This document shows, piece after piece, positions 19,209 through 25,612 of a stretch of 64,000 nt of DNA. The stretch is from Desulfuromonadaceae bacterium (GTDB lineage: Bacteria; Desulfobacterota; Desulfuromonadia; Geobacterales; Pseudopelobacteraceae). How positions within the stretch are numbered: the first letter of the stretch is position 1; every line of letters starts with the position of its first letter. The notes below the pieces were generated by a model. The model was given only the letters and a program-made list of their open reading frames with translations. It was not told the DNA's origin and ran no database searches. Position numbers and translations under genes: made by a program. The stretch is from positions 1-64,000 of the forward strand of contig JAQUHA010000018.1 of assembly GCA_028683855.1 (NCBI GenBank), read 5' to 3'.

Positions 19209-19295
19209 AGCGGTAAAAAAAGAGGAGTTCCAACAAGACATTTGGAGTCCGACTATGCTAGCAATGGAATATTAGAATACTATAGAGGTGGCCTG

Positions 19296-19940
19296 ATGAA
19301 ACTTATTAAAAATACCGAAGTCACCAAAGGCACAGGCCGTCAGAACTGGGGCTACGCCGTATTTTTTATCATCGTGCTTATCGTCTTTTTCAAAATCAAA
19401 ATTGATGATATGCCACAACAGCAAACCCAACCACTAAAAGAAAGTGCCCAGAGGACTCAACAGCTCGCTGATATGCCCCCAAGTGAGGTAGCATTTATCG
19501 AATTGATAGAGAAGATGAGTAAGGAGTATAAAGCCGCGCCTAACGAACTGAAGAAATCAATAATCAGAACCGAACGGTCAAAGCTCCTTGCCTCTACCCT
19601 TAAATCGAAAAGTGTTAATGGATGGGTGGGTACTATATTGGATATGAGTACTAACAGTGACCGCAAGGCCATTCTCGCAGTTAGACTTGAGCCTTCGGAC
19701 ATTATCCTTACAACATGGAATAATGACCTCTCTGATTTAGTTGACGATACATTAATTCCTCATGCTAGTCACCTTTACAATGCGATTTCAGAGATGGCCA
19801 AGGGCCAACGTGTTGTTGTATCCGGCCACTTTTTTTACTCAAAAGGCGATTATATTAAGGAAGCAAGCCTCCGAGAGCACGGAAGCATGAAATCTCCTGA
19901 GTTCATCTTTAAATTCAGCAAGGTCACAAGGTTTAAATAG
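19296..19940 (+). CDS. Membrane-anchored cassette protein of unknown function
   Basis: The 214-residue protein has one membrane helix near the N-terminus (WGYAVFFIIVLIVFF, about residues 17-32), a polar linker, and an exported or cytoplasmic domain of about 130 residues (VNGWVGTILDMSTNSDRKAIL, KGQRVVVSGHFFY) that looks like a beta-rich OB-like fold. The ATG at 19296 follows AGAGGTG; an in-frame ATG at 19242 lies in a poor context. An attC site follows 67 bases after the stop. I do not know a function for this family. Confidence 0.8.
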   Translation: MKLIKNTEVTKGTGRQNWGYAVFFIIVLIVFFKIKIDDMPQQQTQPLKESAQRTQQLADMPPSEVAFIELIEKMSKEYKAAPNELKKSIIRTERSKLLASTLKSKSVNGWVGTILDMSTNSDRKAILAVRLEPSDIILTTWNNDLSDLVDDTLIPHASHLYNAISEMAKGQRVVVSGHFFYSKGDYIKEASLREHGSMKSPEFIFKFSKVTRFK

Positions 19941-20007
19941 CGAAAACAGAAACCGCCGAGGGTCAGACCTATGCATTTGACATAATAACGGCATGATCAC
20001 GAATATT

Positions 20008-20075
20008 CAACCAACGGCAGCACCGGTCAGCGGGGAAAAACCCCCGCCGAGCCGGTGTGCCTTATCACGTTGGTC
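20008..20075 (+). repeat. attC site
   Basis: Outer boxes CCAACG (20011-20016) and CGTTGG (20068-20073) pair. Inside, GCA-g-CACCGG pairs with CCGGTGTGC, leaving one extrahelical G on the left arm, and a CGGGG/CCCCG hairpin caps it. The core is GTTGGTC (20069-20075), one mismatch from GTTRRRY. Confidence 0.75.
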
Positions 20076-20101
20076 AAAAACATGAGAATCAAGGAAACCC
20101 C

Positions 20102-21325
20102 ATGAAAGAGCGAGATATACAGAATTACCTCTACGCAAATCCTGAAGTTCTTTTTCCCTCAGGGAACATAACCGAAAAGGCAAGCGAGTACAGCATACAT
20201 GGCAAGAGAATTGATCTTCTATTCGTTGTGGACGGTGTTCGCTATATCGTTGAAATCAAAAACGTACCCATTCAGCGCGAACATATAGGGCAAGTTGTTG
20301 AGTACTACGGCTTGATGAGGCATTATATGAAAGATGCCAATCTTGCAATGATTCTGGTTTCTTCCTCTATACCCGTGTGGAGGGCTGCTTACTTGGAGGA
20401 ATTGGGCATTCGTTGCGTAGAAATACCAGATGTCCCAACAACAGAGGAGGAAGTCAAACGTATTTGTAAGGAAACCATAAGCTACAGTAAGAAGGTCAAA
20501 CAGAAAATCGAAGTTGAATCTGCTCTTGGGGATGACGAAAGTGTCTCGTTCGAGGATATTGCACCTCCTGTCAACCCAAAAGGAATGGCTTTTGCTCGCC
20601 GTATGCTCACTGAATCCCTCGAACCTATTAGGGAAATCTTTAATGGATACGACATATTCCCTTTCGGTATCACTCGGACACATTCATTCGACATCGACCT
20701 AGAGCATGATCCAATCCGTAAATATGGGGTTGTTGAATTCACCCATGGCGGTATTTGGTGGGCTTATCGCTTTGGTTTTTCCGAGAACATGCCCAAAAAC
20801 GATGTTCCCAACATCTCCATAATCGCAAATACGACAGGGCTTGATGTAACCATAAACGCCGAATTGCAGCGCTCACAGAAAGTAATGTTTAACCGGATTC
20901 AGGCGAACTTGTCAGAGTTCAACAGGCTTTTGGACAACCACGGTGGACTGTGGCTGAAAACTTATCTTAAATACGAGCATCAACCCCAATCCTATCATTG
21001 GATACTCTCTGATATGAGGTCGCCTGGAGAGTTTGATGGCGATGAAATTATCAAAATCAAACACAAACATGAAAAGCTGTTTAACGAAGAGCGAGAACTA
21101 TGGATTCAAAAGATTATTTCAGGCAATATTGAAATAACCGAAGCAAAGATAAGCCATTTAGAGAAACAAAACAAACGACTGAATCTGGCAATCAGGCTTG
21201 TCGAACCATTCCAGAAAGATTCTGGCATTTGGACGCTTCAGCCCCAAAAGCAAGTAAAAGAAATAGTCGGTGCGGTTCAACGCTTGAAACCCTTGATTGA
21301 TTTTTTTCTAAGAAAGGAGAAATGA
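20102..21325 (+). CDS. Cassette protein with PD-(D/E)XK nuclease-like N-terminal domain
   Basis: The 407-residue protein starts with a domain resembling NucS/DUF91-type PD-(D/E)XK nucleases: RIDLLF with Asp38, YIVEIKN with Glu51 and Lys53, and GQVVEYYGLM with Gln64. This is the complete D-x(n)-E-x-K pattern plus the trailing Gln. Residues 150-400 form a separate alpha/beta domain that I do not recognise (ending in a helical stretch KISHLEKQNKRLN). The ATG at 20102 follows AAGGAAA; the frame upstream runs into the attC site. Next to it are DUF4160 and DUF2442 genes, the first beginning at its stop. Possible roles are DNA defence or repair; that is inference. Confidence 0.75.
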   Translation: MKERDIQNYLYANPEVLFPSGNITEKASEYSIHGKRIDLLFVVDGVRYIVEIKNVPIQREHIGQVVEYYGLMRHYMKDANLAMILVSSSIPVWRAAYLEELGIRCVEIPDVPTTEEEVKRICKETISYSKKVKQKIEVESALGDDESVSFEDIAPPVNPKGMAFARRMLTESLEPIREIFNGYDIFPFGITRTHSFDIDLEHDPIRKYGVVEFTHGGIWWAYRFGFSENMPKNDVPNISIIANTTGLDVTINAELQRSQKVMFNRIQANLSEFNRLLDNHGGLWLKTYLKYEHQPQSYHWILSDMRSPGEFDGDEIIKIKHKHEKLFNEERELWIQKIISGNIEITEAKISHLEKQNKRLNLAIRLVEPFQKDSGIWTLQPQKQVKEIVGAVQRLKPLIDFFLRKEK

Positions 21326-21327
21326 TT

Positions 21328-21576
21328 ATGCCAATTATTGCGAGGTTTTATGGAATTCTGATCAAAATGTACTTCAGGGAACATGGAGTCCCCCATTTTC
21401 ACGCCATCTATGGGGAGTTCAACGGAGTATATGACATTCAAAGCTGCGAGATTATCGAAGGAGACTTACCATCCAGAGCAGACCGCATGGTTCGAGAGTG
21501 GACGCAACGTTACCAAAGCGAGTTGTTGGAAATGTGGAAGACACAACAATTTATACAACTTCCCGGATTGGAGTGA
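21328..21576 (+). CDS. DUF4160 family protein (first DUF4160/DUF2442 pair)
   Basis: The 82-residue protein fits DUF4160: MPIIARFYGILIKMYF, EHGVPHFHA, and a C-terminal REWTQRYQSELLEMW helix. Members of this family are small, usually encoded next to DUF2442 proteins, and have been suggested to be toxin-antitoxin-like; no activity is established that I know of. The ATG at 21328 sits eight bases after AGGAG; an ATG at 21322 overlaps the nuclease stop. DUF2442 follows after 7 bases. Confidence 0.85.
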   Translation: MPIIARFYGILIKMYFREHGVPHFHAIYGEFNGVYDIQSCEIIEGDLPSRADRMVREWTQRYQSELLEMWKTQQFIQLPGLE

Positions 21577-21583
21577 TATTGCC

Positions 21584-21847
21584 ATGGCAACTTACCCAAA
21601 AGTAGAATCAGTGACGCCGCTTTCAGGAAAACAACTCTTCGTTACATTCACCACTGGGGACACGAGAGTTTATGACTGCGCTCCTCTCCTCAACGAATCC
21701 TCTTTTTACTCACTCAAAGACGACGCTTTTTTTAAAAATGTTCATGTAGATCAAACTGGCTACGGAGTCGTTTGGAATGACAATATTGATCTTAGCGAAT
21801 CTGAGTTATGGATAAATGGAAAGACTGAAATCTCCAATCGCTTGTGA
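21584..21847 (+). CDS. DUF2442 family protein (first pair)
   Basis: The 87-residue protein fits DUF2442: VESVTPLSGKQLFVTFTTGDTRVYDCAPLL, then FFKNVHVDQTGYGVVWNDNIDLS and ESELW. I chose the internal ATG at 21584 because it gives the standard family start (MATYPKVESV); the same frame extends upstream inside DUF4160. It follows DUF4160 by 7 bases and is 37 bases before an attC site, so nuclease, DUF4160 and DUF2442 form one three-gene cassette. It lacks the helix-turn-helix seen in its counterpart at 22416-22877. Confidence 0.85.
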   Translation: MATYPKVESVTPLSGKQLFVTFTTGDTRVYDCAPLLNESSFYSLKDDAFFKNVHVDQTGYGVVWNDNIDLSESELWINGKTEISNRL

Positions 21848-21884
21848 CATATCGTTAAGTCTCAACAGGATAAAAAACCGATTT

Positions 21885-21943
21885 TCCAACCACAAAGTTC
21901 GACCCGCCCAAAAGCTAGCGGGTCAACTTCATGCCCGTTGAAC
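21885..21943 (+). repeat. attC site (same subfamily as 23166-23224)
   Basis: CAAC (21887-21890) pairs with GTTG (21937-21940). The inner stem pairs AAGTT-c-GACCCGC (21895-21907) with GCGGGTCAACTT (21918-21929), leaving an extrahelical C at 21900. The core GTTGAAC (21937-21943) matches GTTRRRY. It is almost identical in its inner part to the site at 23166. Confidence 0.85.
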
Positions 21944-22010
21944 AGAAAGAGTAAGACTCCTTATTTCTGTTTGACGGTGAGGTGCGGAGTCGCAAACTTG
22001 GAGGTAGGAA

Positions 22011-22697
22011 ATGCAACAAAACAACATCGATATGTTTATGGCTACAAATTCGAAGAATTTTGCACCAGACAAGCTGATGATTATCAAAAATCAACTCGAA
22101 AAGATGGATGATTCAAAACTGATGATATTACAGGCACTTTCCTACAAAGAGCCCACCACTATGCTATTGATTTCACTTTTTGCCGGAGGTTTTGGAGTTG
22201 ATCGGTTTATGCTTGGGCAAACAGGACTGGGCGTACTGAAATTGATCACAATGGGTGGTCTTGGAATTTGGGCTATTATCGACTGGTTTACAGCGTCCAG
22301 CCGAGCCAAAGAGTACAATTTATATGCAATTTGCACAATTTGCGCAGTAAGTTGCAAATTCAAAACTGAATTGCTAAATGGGGAGCCACTTGAGAAGTGG
22401 CTCCCAGATTTCTACTCACGCAGTTTTCCTGTGTTGTTCTGTTTCCCATCCAAGGCAAGCAAGCTGAACTGTTCGCGGAATGGGGCGTGCACCAGAGCCA
22501 TATGCACTTATAGTGCGGATCGTGACGCCAAGTTCACGGCTTGCGGCAGAAAGAGAGAGATTGTTTCGGATTCGCCAAACAGTGAAACGGTCTGCGGGAG
22601 TTTCAGAACGCTGATCGAGCATGTCGGCAAAGAGAGTGTCAGCGCCAATCTGAATATCAAGCAGAGGCCATTCAGCTTCCCAACCGTACTCGCCTAA
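22011..22697 (+). CDS. TM2-domain membrane protein with frameshifted C-terminus
   Basis: Residues 25-105 form a TM2 domain: a short cytoplasmic lead ([17 protein letters not shown]), helix one ([16 protein letters not shown]), the [12 protein letters not shown] turn and helix two ([15 protein letters not shown]). GGAGG precedes the ATG. After AKEYN (about base 22320) the frame continues for 120 residues that are merely the antisense of the DUF2442 gene at 22416-22877 and cannot be real. A one-base shift near 22325-22335 would read QFAQ and stop at TAA 22348-22350, a natural TM2 end. I think the functional protein is about 113 residues and the gene carries a frameshift. Confidence 0.65.
   Translation: MQQNNIDMFMATNSKNFAPDKLMIIKNQLEKMDDSKLMILQALSYKEPTTMLLISLFAGGFGVDRFMLGQTGLGVLKLITMGGLGIWAIIDWFTASSRAKEYNLYAICTICAVSCKFKTELLNGEPLEKWLPDFYSRSFPVLFCFPSKASKLNCSRNGACTRAICTYSADRDAKFTACGRKREIVSDSPNSETVCGSFRTLIEHVGKESVSANLNIKQRPFSFPTVLA
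22381..22405. terminator. Hairpin between convergent cassette genes
   Basis: GGGAGCCACTT and AAGTGGCTCCC form an 11-bp perfect stem with a 3-base loop. It sits between the natural end of the TM2 gene and the end of the leftward DUF2442 gene, so it may end both transcripts, though neither side has a strong T-run. Confidence 0.5.
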
Positions 22698-22877
22698 AAC
22701 AACACCCGAAAAGACGGCTGGATCACGAAGAGGAATAAGACCAGATAAAGAAAAAATAAAGTCTTTCATGTTTACTGTTCCGCATGAACCATCAACAAAA
22801 CTAACATTGAGGCAATAATCAGCGGCAGGAGTTACTGCTATTAATCTTGGGCGGGTTATCCGTGTAGCATGTGCCAT
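22416..22877 (-). CDS. DUF2442 protein with C-terminal helix-turn-helix (second pair)
   Basis: The 153-residue protein has a DUF2442 domain (about residues 8-85: [39 protein letters not shown]) followed by an HTH (about 95-140: [31 protein letters not shown]). The HTH makes it a likely autoregulator of its operon, whose promoter carries a perfect 19-bp palindrome (23094-23112). It overlaps the upstream DUF4160 gene by 22 bases. By analogy with type II modules it would be the antitoxin-like partner; this is inference. Confidence 0.82.
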   Translation of the reverse strand: MAHATRITRPRLIAVTPAADYCLNVSFVDGSCGTVNMKDFIFSLSGLIPLRDPAVFSGVVLGEYGWEAEWPLLDIQIGADTLFADMLDQRSETPADRFTVWRIRNNLSLSAASRELGVTIRTISAYGSGARPIPRTVQLACLGWETEQHRKTA

Positions 22878-23083
22878 TGTGTAATCAACTCCTCTCTATT
22901 GTCAGCGATCCATTTCAGTGCATGACGCAGAACTTTTGAAGGTGCAGAGCCATCCATAATATCAAGCGTCACAAGATTTATTACCGCTTCAAAATCAGGC
23001 CCCATGAGATGTACATGAGGTGGATTGTGATCTTTTTCTCTCAACGAAATTCTGAAATTTGAAAAGCGGTATTTTGTCGTCAT
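22856..23083 (-). CDS. DUF4160 family protein (second pair)
   Basis: The 75-residue protein fits DUF4160: FRISLREKDHNPPHVHLMG, then AVINLVTLDIMDG and [19 protein letters not shown]. It differs strongly from the first copy at 21328-21576, so the two were acquired separately rather than duplicated here. Transcription is leftward, against the array direction, from its own promoter. The ATG at 23083 has no ribosome site and lies only 7 bases from the -10 box, so the mRNA is probably leaderless. It is the first gene of a two-gene operon with DUF2442-HTH. Confidence 0.82.
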   Translation of the reverse strand: MTTKYRFSNFRISLREKDHNPPHVHLMGPDFEAVINLVTLDIMDGSAPSKVLRHALKWIADNREELITQWHMLHG

Positions 23084-23089
23084 GGAGAA

Positions 23090-23118
23090 AATATATAGAA
23101 ATAATTTCTATACTGCAA
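23090..23118 (-). promoter_or_regulatory. Promoter with palindromic operator for the DUF4160/DUF2442-HTH operon
   Basis: On the minus strand TTGCAG (23118-23113) and TATATT (23095-23090) are 17 bases apart. The spacer is filled by TATAGAAAT-A-ATTTCTATA (23094-23112), a perfect palindrome with 9-base arms. A regulator bound there would block both boxes. Predicted initiation is at or next to the ATG (23083). Confidence 0.75.
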
Positions 23119-23165
23119 GAAAAATGAAAGACTGAAACCAGAAGAAAAAGCGAGCAGACCGAATT

Positions 23166-23224
23166 TTCAACCAGAAAGTTAGACCCGCCCAAAAACCGGC
23201 GGGTCAACTTCATGCCCGTTGGTC
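23166..23224 (+). repeat. attC site (same subfamily as 21885-21943)
   Basis: CAAC (23168-23171) pairs with GTTG (23218-23221). AAGTT-a-GACCCGCC (23176-23189) pairs with GGCGGGTCAACTT (23198-23210), leaving an extrahelical A at 23181. The core is GTTGGTC, one mismatch from GTTRRRY. The loop differs from its sister site but the CATGCCC spacer is identical. Confidence 0.85.
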
Positions 23225-23247
23225 TGATTCATAAGGAGGAGGAAATT

Positions 23248-23661
23248 ATGCAAACATGGCTAAAATTAATTGGTTCAGCACAGAGACCATTGACAGATCC
23301 AGAATATCAAGGGAGATGGGAGGAGCCTTTTATTGGATTTAGAAAAACCGGAAAGCCCAGTTTCCTTCCTGGAGACCAAGTGTTTCTTTATGCACCAGGA
23401 GGAACCAAAAGTATATTTGCGCTCGCTGAAGCCATCAGTCATCCAGAAATAAATGAACAGTATGAACCTAACGAGGAGGGAAGTTGCTATTGGAACGTAA
23501 AGGTTAAGTACCTGATAAATCATTCAGTAGATCGTGGAATCAGCATCGAAGAAATCACCACAAAGGACAGAAATCTATCGAAATCAATTCAAAGGCAATC
23601 TCATATCAGGTTATCTTCTGAGGAGGCTGAATTGGCATTCCACAAATTACAAAAAAGGTAA
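23248..23661 (+). CDS. Cassette protein, possibly EVE/PUA-like
   Basis: The 137-residue soluble protein (MQTWLKLIGSAQRP, FRKTGKPSFLPGDQVFLYAPGG, FALAEAISHPEIN, YWNVKVKYLINHSVDRGISIEEI, RLSSEEAELAFHKLQ) has the order of strands and the GD-VFLY block of EVE/PUA-like domains, which bind modified nucleobases in nucleic acids. The match is by eye and moderate. The ATG at 23248 follows AAGGAGGAGG. The gene begins 24 bases after an attC core, and a half attC follows its stop, so it was probably a single-gene cassette. Confidence 0.75.
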   Translation: MQTWLKLIGSAQRPLTDPEYQGRWEEPFIGFRKTGKPSFLPGDQVFLYAPGGTKSIFALAEAISHPEINEQYEPNEEGSCYWNVKVKYLINHSVDRGISIEEITTKDRNLSKSIQRQSHIRLSSEEAELAFHKLQKR

Positions 23662-23673
23662 CAGAGGTCGAAT

Positions 23674-23700
23674 CCAACCAAGCGGGTGAACCGGGCAACA
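23674..23700 (+). repeat. Degenerate half attC site
   Basis: TCCAACCAAGCGGGTGAACC after the EVE-like gene resembles the left half of the neighbouring attC sites (TTCCAACCA...), but no right half with GTTRRRY follows before the higA end. It probably marks a lost cassette boundary. Confidence 0.35.
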
Positions 23701-23713
23701 CATTGCACGCACA

Positions 23714-24016
23714 TTATGCAGCCATTAAAAGCGGCTGTACTTGTTGAACCCTCTGTATCATCGCTTTTTGAGCGGTCTTAAGGTCGTAGGTGGTTTGCAA
23801 GTTCATCCAGTAGGTAGGTGTCTGACCAAACACTTTGCCGAAAAGAACTGCCAACTCTGCTGTAACAGGCCGCGACCCCTTGATAACATGAGATATACGC
23901 ATAGGTGAAACGCCAATCGCATGAGCAAAAGCGTTTTGTGACACACCGAGTTCGTCAAGTATTTCTTTCAGGAATACCCCCGGATGTATTGGAGGAAGAC
24001 CGTTTTTAATAGCCAT
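23714..24016 (-). CDS. higA: Antitoxin HigA (XRE family)
   Basis: HigA neutralises the HigB RNase and represses the operon. The 100-residue protein has the typical HigA start MAIKNGLPPIHPGVFLKEIL, an HTH (VSQNAFAHAIGVSPMRISHVIKG) and GKVFGQTPTYWMNLQTTYDL. The ATG at 24016 is seven bases after AAGGAG; an ATG at 24022 is too close. It follows higB by 11 bases, the usual toxin-first order. It is oriented against the array, as is common for toxin-antitoxin cassettes with their own promoter. Confidence 0.93.
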   Translation of the reverse strand: MAIKNGLPPIHPGVFLKEILDELGVSQNAFAHAIGVSPMRISHVIKGSRPVTAELAVLFGKVFGQTPTYWMNLQTTYDLKTAQKAMIQRVQQVQPLLMAA

Positions 24017-24027
24017 AAACATTCTCC

Positions 24028-24309
24028 TTAATGGTAGTCGGTTATTTCAACATCGGTTGCTTCGCCGTCTGTAAACCGAAAGCATATTCGCCATTGGTCG
24101 TTAATCCTGACACTCCACTGCCCTGTCCTGTCACCAGAGAGAGTTTCAAGACGGTTTGACGGGGGAATTAGCAAATCAGTAACTTCGCGTGCACTATCTA
24201 ACTGTGTCAAACGCATAATCGAACGGATAATAATTTCAGGAGGAAGTTTTTTGGATTTCCCCGATGCAAAGAGTTTTTCAGTTTCTTTATTCGCAAACGA
24301 TGTGATCAT
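24028..24309 (-). CDS. higB: Toxin HigB (RelE-like mRNA interferase)
   Basis: HigB cleaves mRNA on the ribosome. The 93-residue protein matches the family: MITSFANKETEKLFASG, RLTQLDSAREVTDLLIPPSNRLETL, GQWSVRINDQWRICFRF and a DVEITDYH end, where the C-terminal His is a typical catalytic-region residue. It is complete and undamaged. The promoter at 24316-24344 places the start point at or next to the ATG. Together with higA it would stabilise the cassette array against loss. Confidence 0.93.
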   Translation of the reverse strand: MITSFANKETEKLFASGKSKKLPPEIIIRSIMRLTQLDSAREVTDLLIPPSNRLETLSGDRTGQWSVRINDQWRICFRFTDGEATDVEITDYH

Positions 24310-24315
24310 GACCTG

Positions 24316-24344
24316 ATAATAAACATTTTGTTTACATAGGTCAA
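24316..24344 (-). promoter_or_regulatory. higBA promoter with palindromic operator
   Basis: On the minus strand TTGACC (24344-24339) and TATTAT (24321-24316) are 17 bases apart. AAACATTTTGTTT (24321-24333), an inverted repeat, lies within the spacer and should be the HigA operator. The -10 box ends 6 bases before the higB ATG, so the mRNA is likely leaderless. Confidence 0.75.
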
Positions 24345-24370
24345 TACCAAAAAGTAATCCAAACTAAATT

Positions 24371-24427
24371 TCCAACCAGGAAGAAGCACTGGCCTGAAAC
24401 CGCCGGTGTTCTCCCAAACCGTTGAAC
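24371..24427 (+). repeat. attC site at the distal end of the array
   Basis: CAAC (24373-24376) pairs with GTTG (24421-24424). GGA-a-GAA-g-CACTGGC (24379-24393) pairs with GCCGGTGTTCTCC (24402-24414) with one T-G wobble, leaving two extrahelical bases on the left arm. The core GTTGAAC (24421-24427) matches GTTRRRY. It is the last such site before the IS remnant. Confidence 0.8.
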
Positions 24428-24462
24428 AACAAAACCATACATAAAAAAATATGAGGAGGCGT

Positions 24463-24720
24463 TATGGCATCTGGATACACTGGCAGGCTGGGTAGCTGCT
24501 GCCAAGTTGTCATCACAGCCATTAGCTCCCGGCACACGCACAGCTGCAGAACTTATTGCTGAGAATGTCAAGTTGCGTAAAGAGCTGGCTGTCGCCCAGA
24601 TGGAGCGCGACATATTAAAAAAGGCGACGGCGTACTTTGCAAGGGAATCGCTGCCAGGTACGCGTTCATGAAGAAGTGGCGATTCCGCTACCCAGTAACA
24701 ATTATGAGCCGTGTTTTAAG
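24463..24720 (+). pseudogene. IS3-family transposase fragment (orfA end, orfB start)
   Basis: From about 24465 a frame without a start reads WHLDTLAGWVAAAKLSSQ, then TAAELIAENVKLRKELAV and AQMERDILKKATAYFARES, and stops at 24670: this is the C-terminal coiled-coil half of IS3-family OrfA. Overlapping its stop, ATG 24668 begins MKKWRFRYPVTIMSRVL, the standard OrfB start, which breaks off at about 24718 into unrelated sequence (open to 24889). Both ends are missing, so the element is dead. It marks the right edge of the island. Confidence 0.8.
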
Positions 24721-24979
24721 CTGGAACGGCTCAAGCCTTGACGAAAAGAGTCGTACGCGCGAGACTCTGAATTATATGGCGGACTACTGTTTTGATGAGA
24801 AAACGAGCGAACTGCTGATACTTCAGACCGTTCAGAAACCAGACTTGACTAATCGCGGTGCCTCATCACTACTGATAAAGAATATCTGAATAAATCCGGA
24901 AGAGTGTAAAGTAAATACGGTTGGAGATTTGAACGGTGCAATATAAAGACCTTATATGCACCTTCCAACAAGAAGAGAG

Positions 24980-25612
24980 TTACGGCTCTGCCGAGAGCAT
25001 AAGCTCTGCTATAACAGCCCATCTGGCAAGATTGGCAGCATTTGGAGTATCCAGCTTAAGCATAACATTGGTTCGATGAACCTGAACAGTGTTGCTGCGA
25101 ATACCGAGGCGAGTGGCAATCTGTTTGGAGGTGTACCCCTGACCTACCAGGAGAAGAACCTCCAGTTCACGGGGTGTGATGTGCTGCCTGAGAAAGTTGT
25201 GTTCCTCCCTGAAAGCGGATCTTTCAGCTTTCAGACGTAATATCTCTATGCGGTGCAAACGCCCTGTAACAGCTGCTATCAGCTCCTCGGCAAGAAATGG
25301 CTTAGTCAGATAATCATCCGCACCGGAAGACATACCGCGACGAAAGTTGGTTCTGTCATCAAGGGCGGTTACAAAAATAAAAGGGATATCAGAAAACTCG
25401 TCGTTAAGTTTCAGGGTTTCAAGAACGGAATAACCATCCATTCCGGGCATCATTATATCGCAAAGAATCAGGTCCGGTCGTACGTCCCTTATCATGCCGA
25501 TGCCATCAGGTCCGTTTGATGCGGTTCGAACGGCAAAACCTTCCGACCCAAGAACAGACTCCATAACCTCTATGATTGTAAGGTCATCTTCAATAACCAG
25601 AATTGAATACAC
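24980..25612 (-). CDS. NarL/LuxR-family response regulator
   Basis: The 210-residue protein has a receiver domain (MYSILVIEDDLT, phosphoacceptor Asp in LILCDIMMPGMDGYSV, FVTALDD, DYLTKPF) and a C-terminal LuxR-type HTH (ITPRELEVLLLVGQGYTSKQIATRLG, VQVHRTNVMLKL). It is a DNA-binding transcription regulator. No kinase is adjacent; the nearest is the histidine kinase at 27256-28434 beyond a DUF445 gene, a possible but unproved partner. It is the first chromosomal-type gene right of the island. Confidence 0.92.
   Translation of the reverse strand: MYSILVIEDDLTIIEVMESVLGSEGFAVRTASNGPDGIGMIRDVRPDLILCDIMMPGMDGYSVLETLKLNDEFSDIPFIFVTALDDRTNFRRGMSSGADDYLTKPFLAEELIAAVTGRLHRIEILRLKAERSAFREEHNFLRQHITPRELEVLLLVGQGYTSKQIATRLGIRSNTVQVHRTNVMLKLDTPNAANLARWAVIAELMLSAEP

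Larger units (their letters stand above)
17104..24427. mobile_element. Putative chromosomal integron: intI plus cassette array
   Basis: An IntI-type recombinase gene (17104-18462, leftward) lies next to an array of small genes punctuated by structured repeats ending in GTTGAAC or GTTGGTC. Four repeats (20008-20075, 21885-21943, 23166-23224, 24371-24427) have the attC layout: outer CAAC/GTTG boxes, unpaired spacers, and an inner stem with one or two extrahelical bases always on the same arm. The integrase-proximal end has a promoter aimed at the array. The cassette content (unknown proteins, HigBA, DUF4160/DUF2442 pairs, an EVE-like protein) is typical of sedentary integrons. Excision has not been shown; the call rests on architecture. 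Confidence 0.85.

Noticed and set aside
21854..21860. GTTAAGT matching the GTTRRRY core
   Set aside because: It has no paired left box, and a full site lies 25 bases further right.
22381..22405. Perfect hairpin as an attC site
   Set aside because: It has no CAAC/GTTG boxes or extrahelical bases; a terminator fits better.
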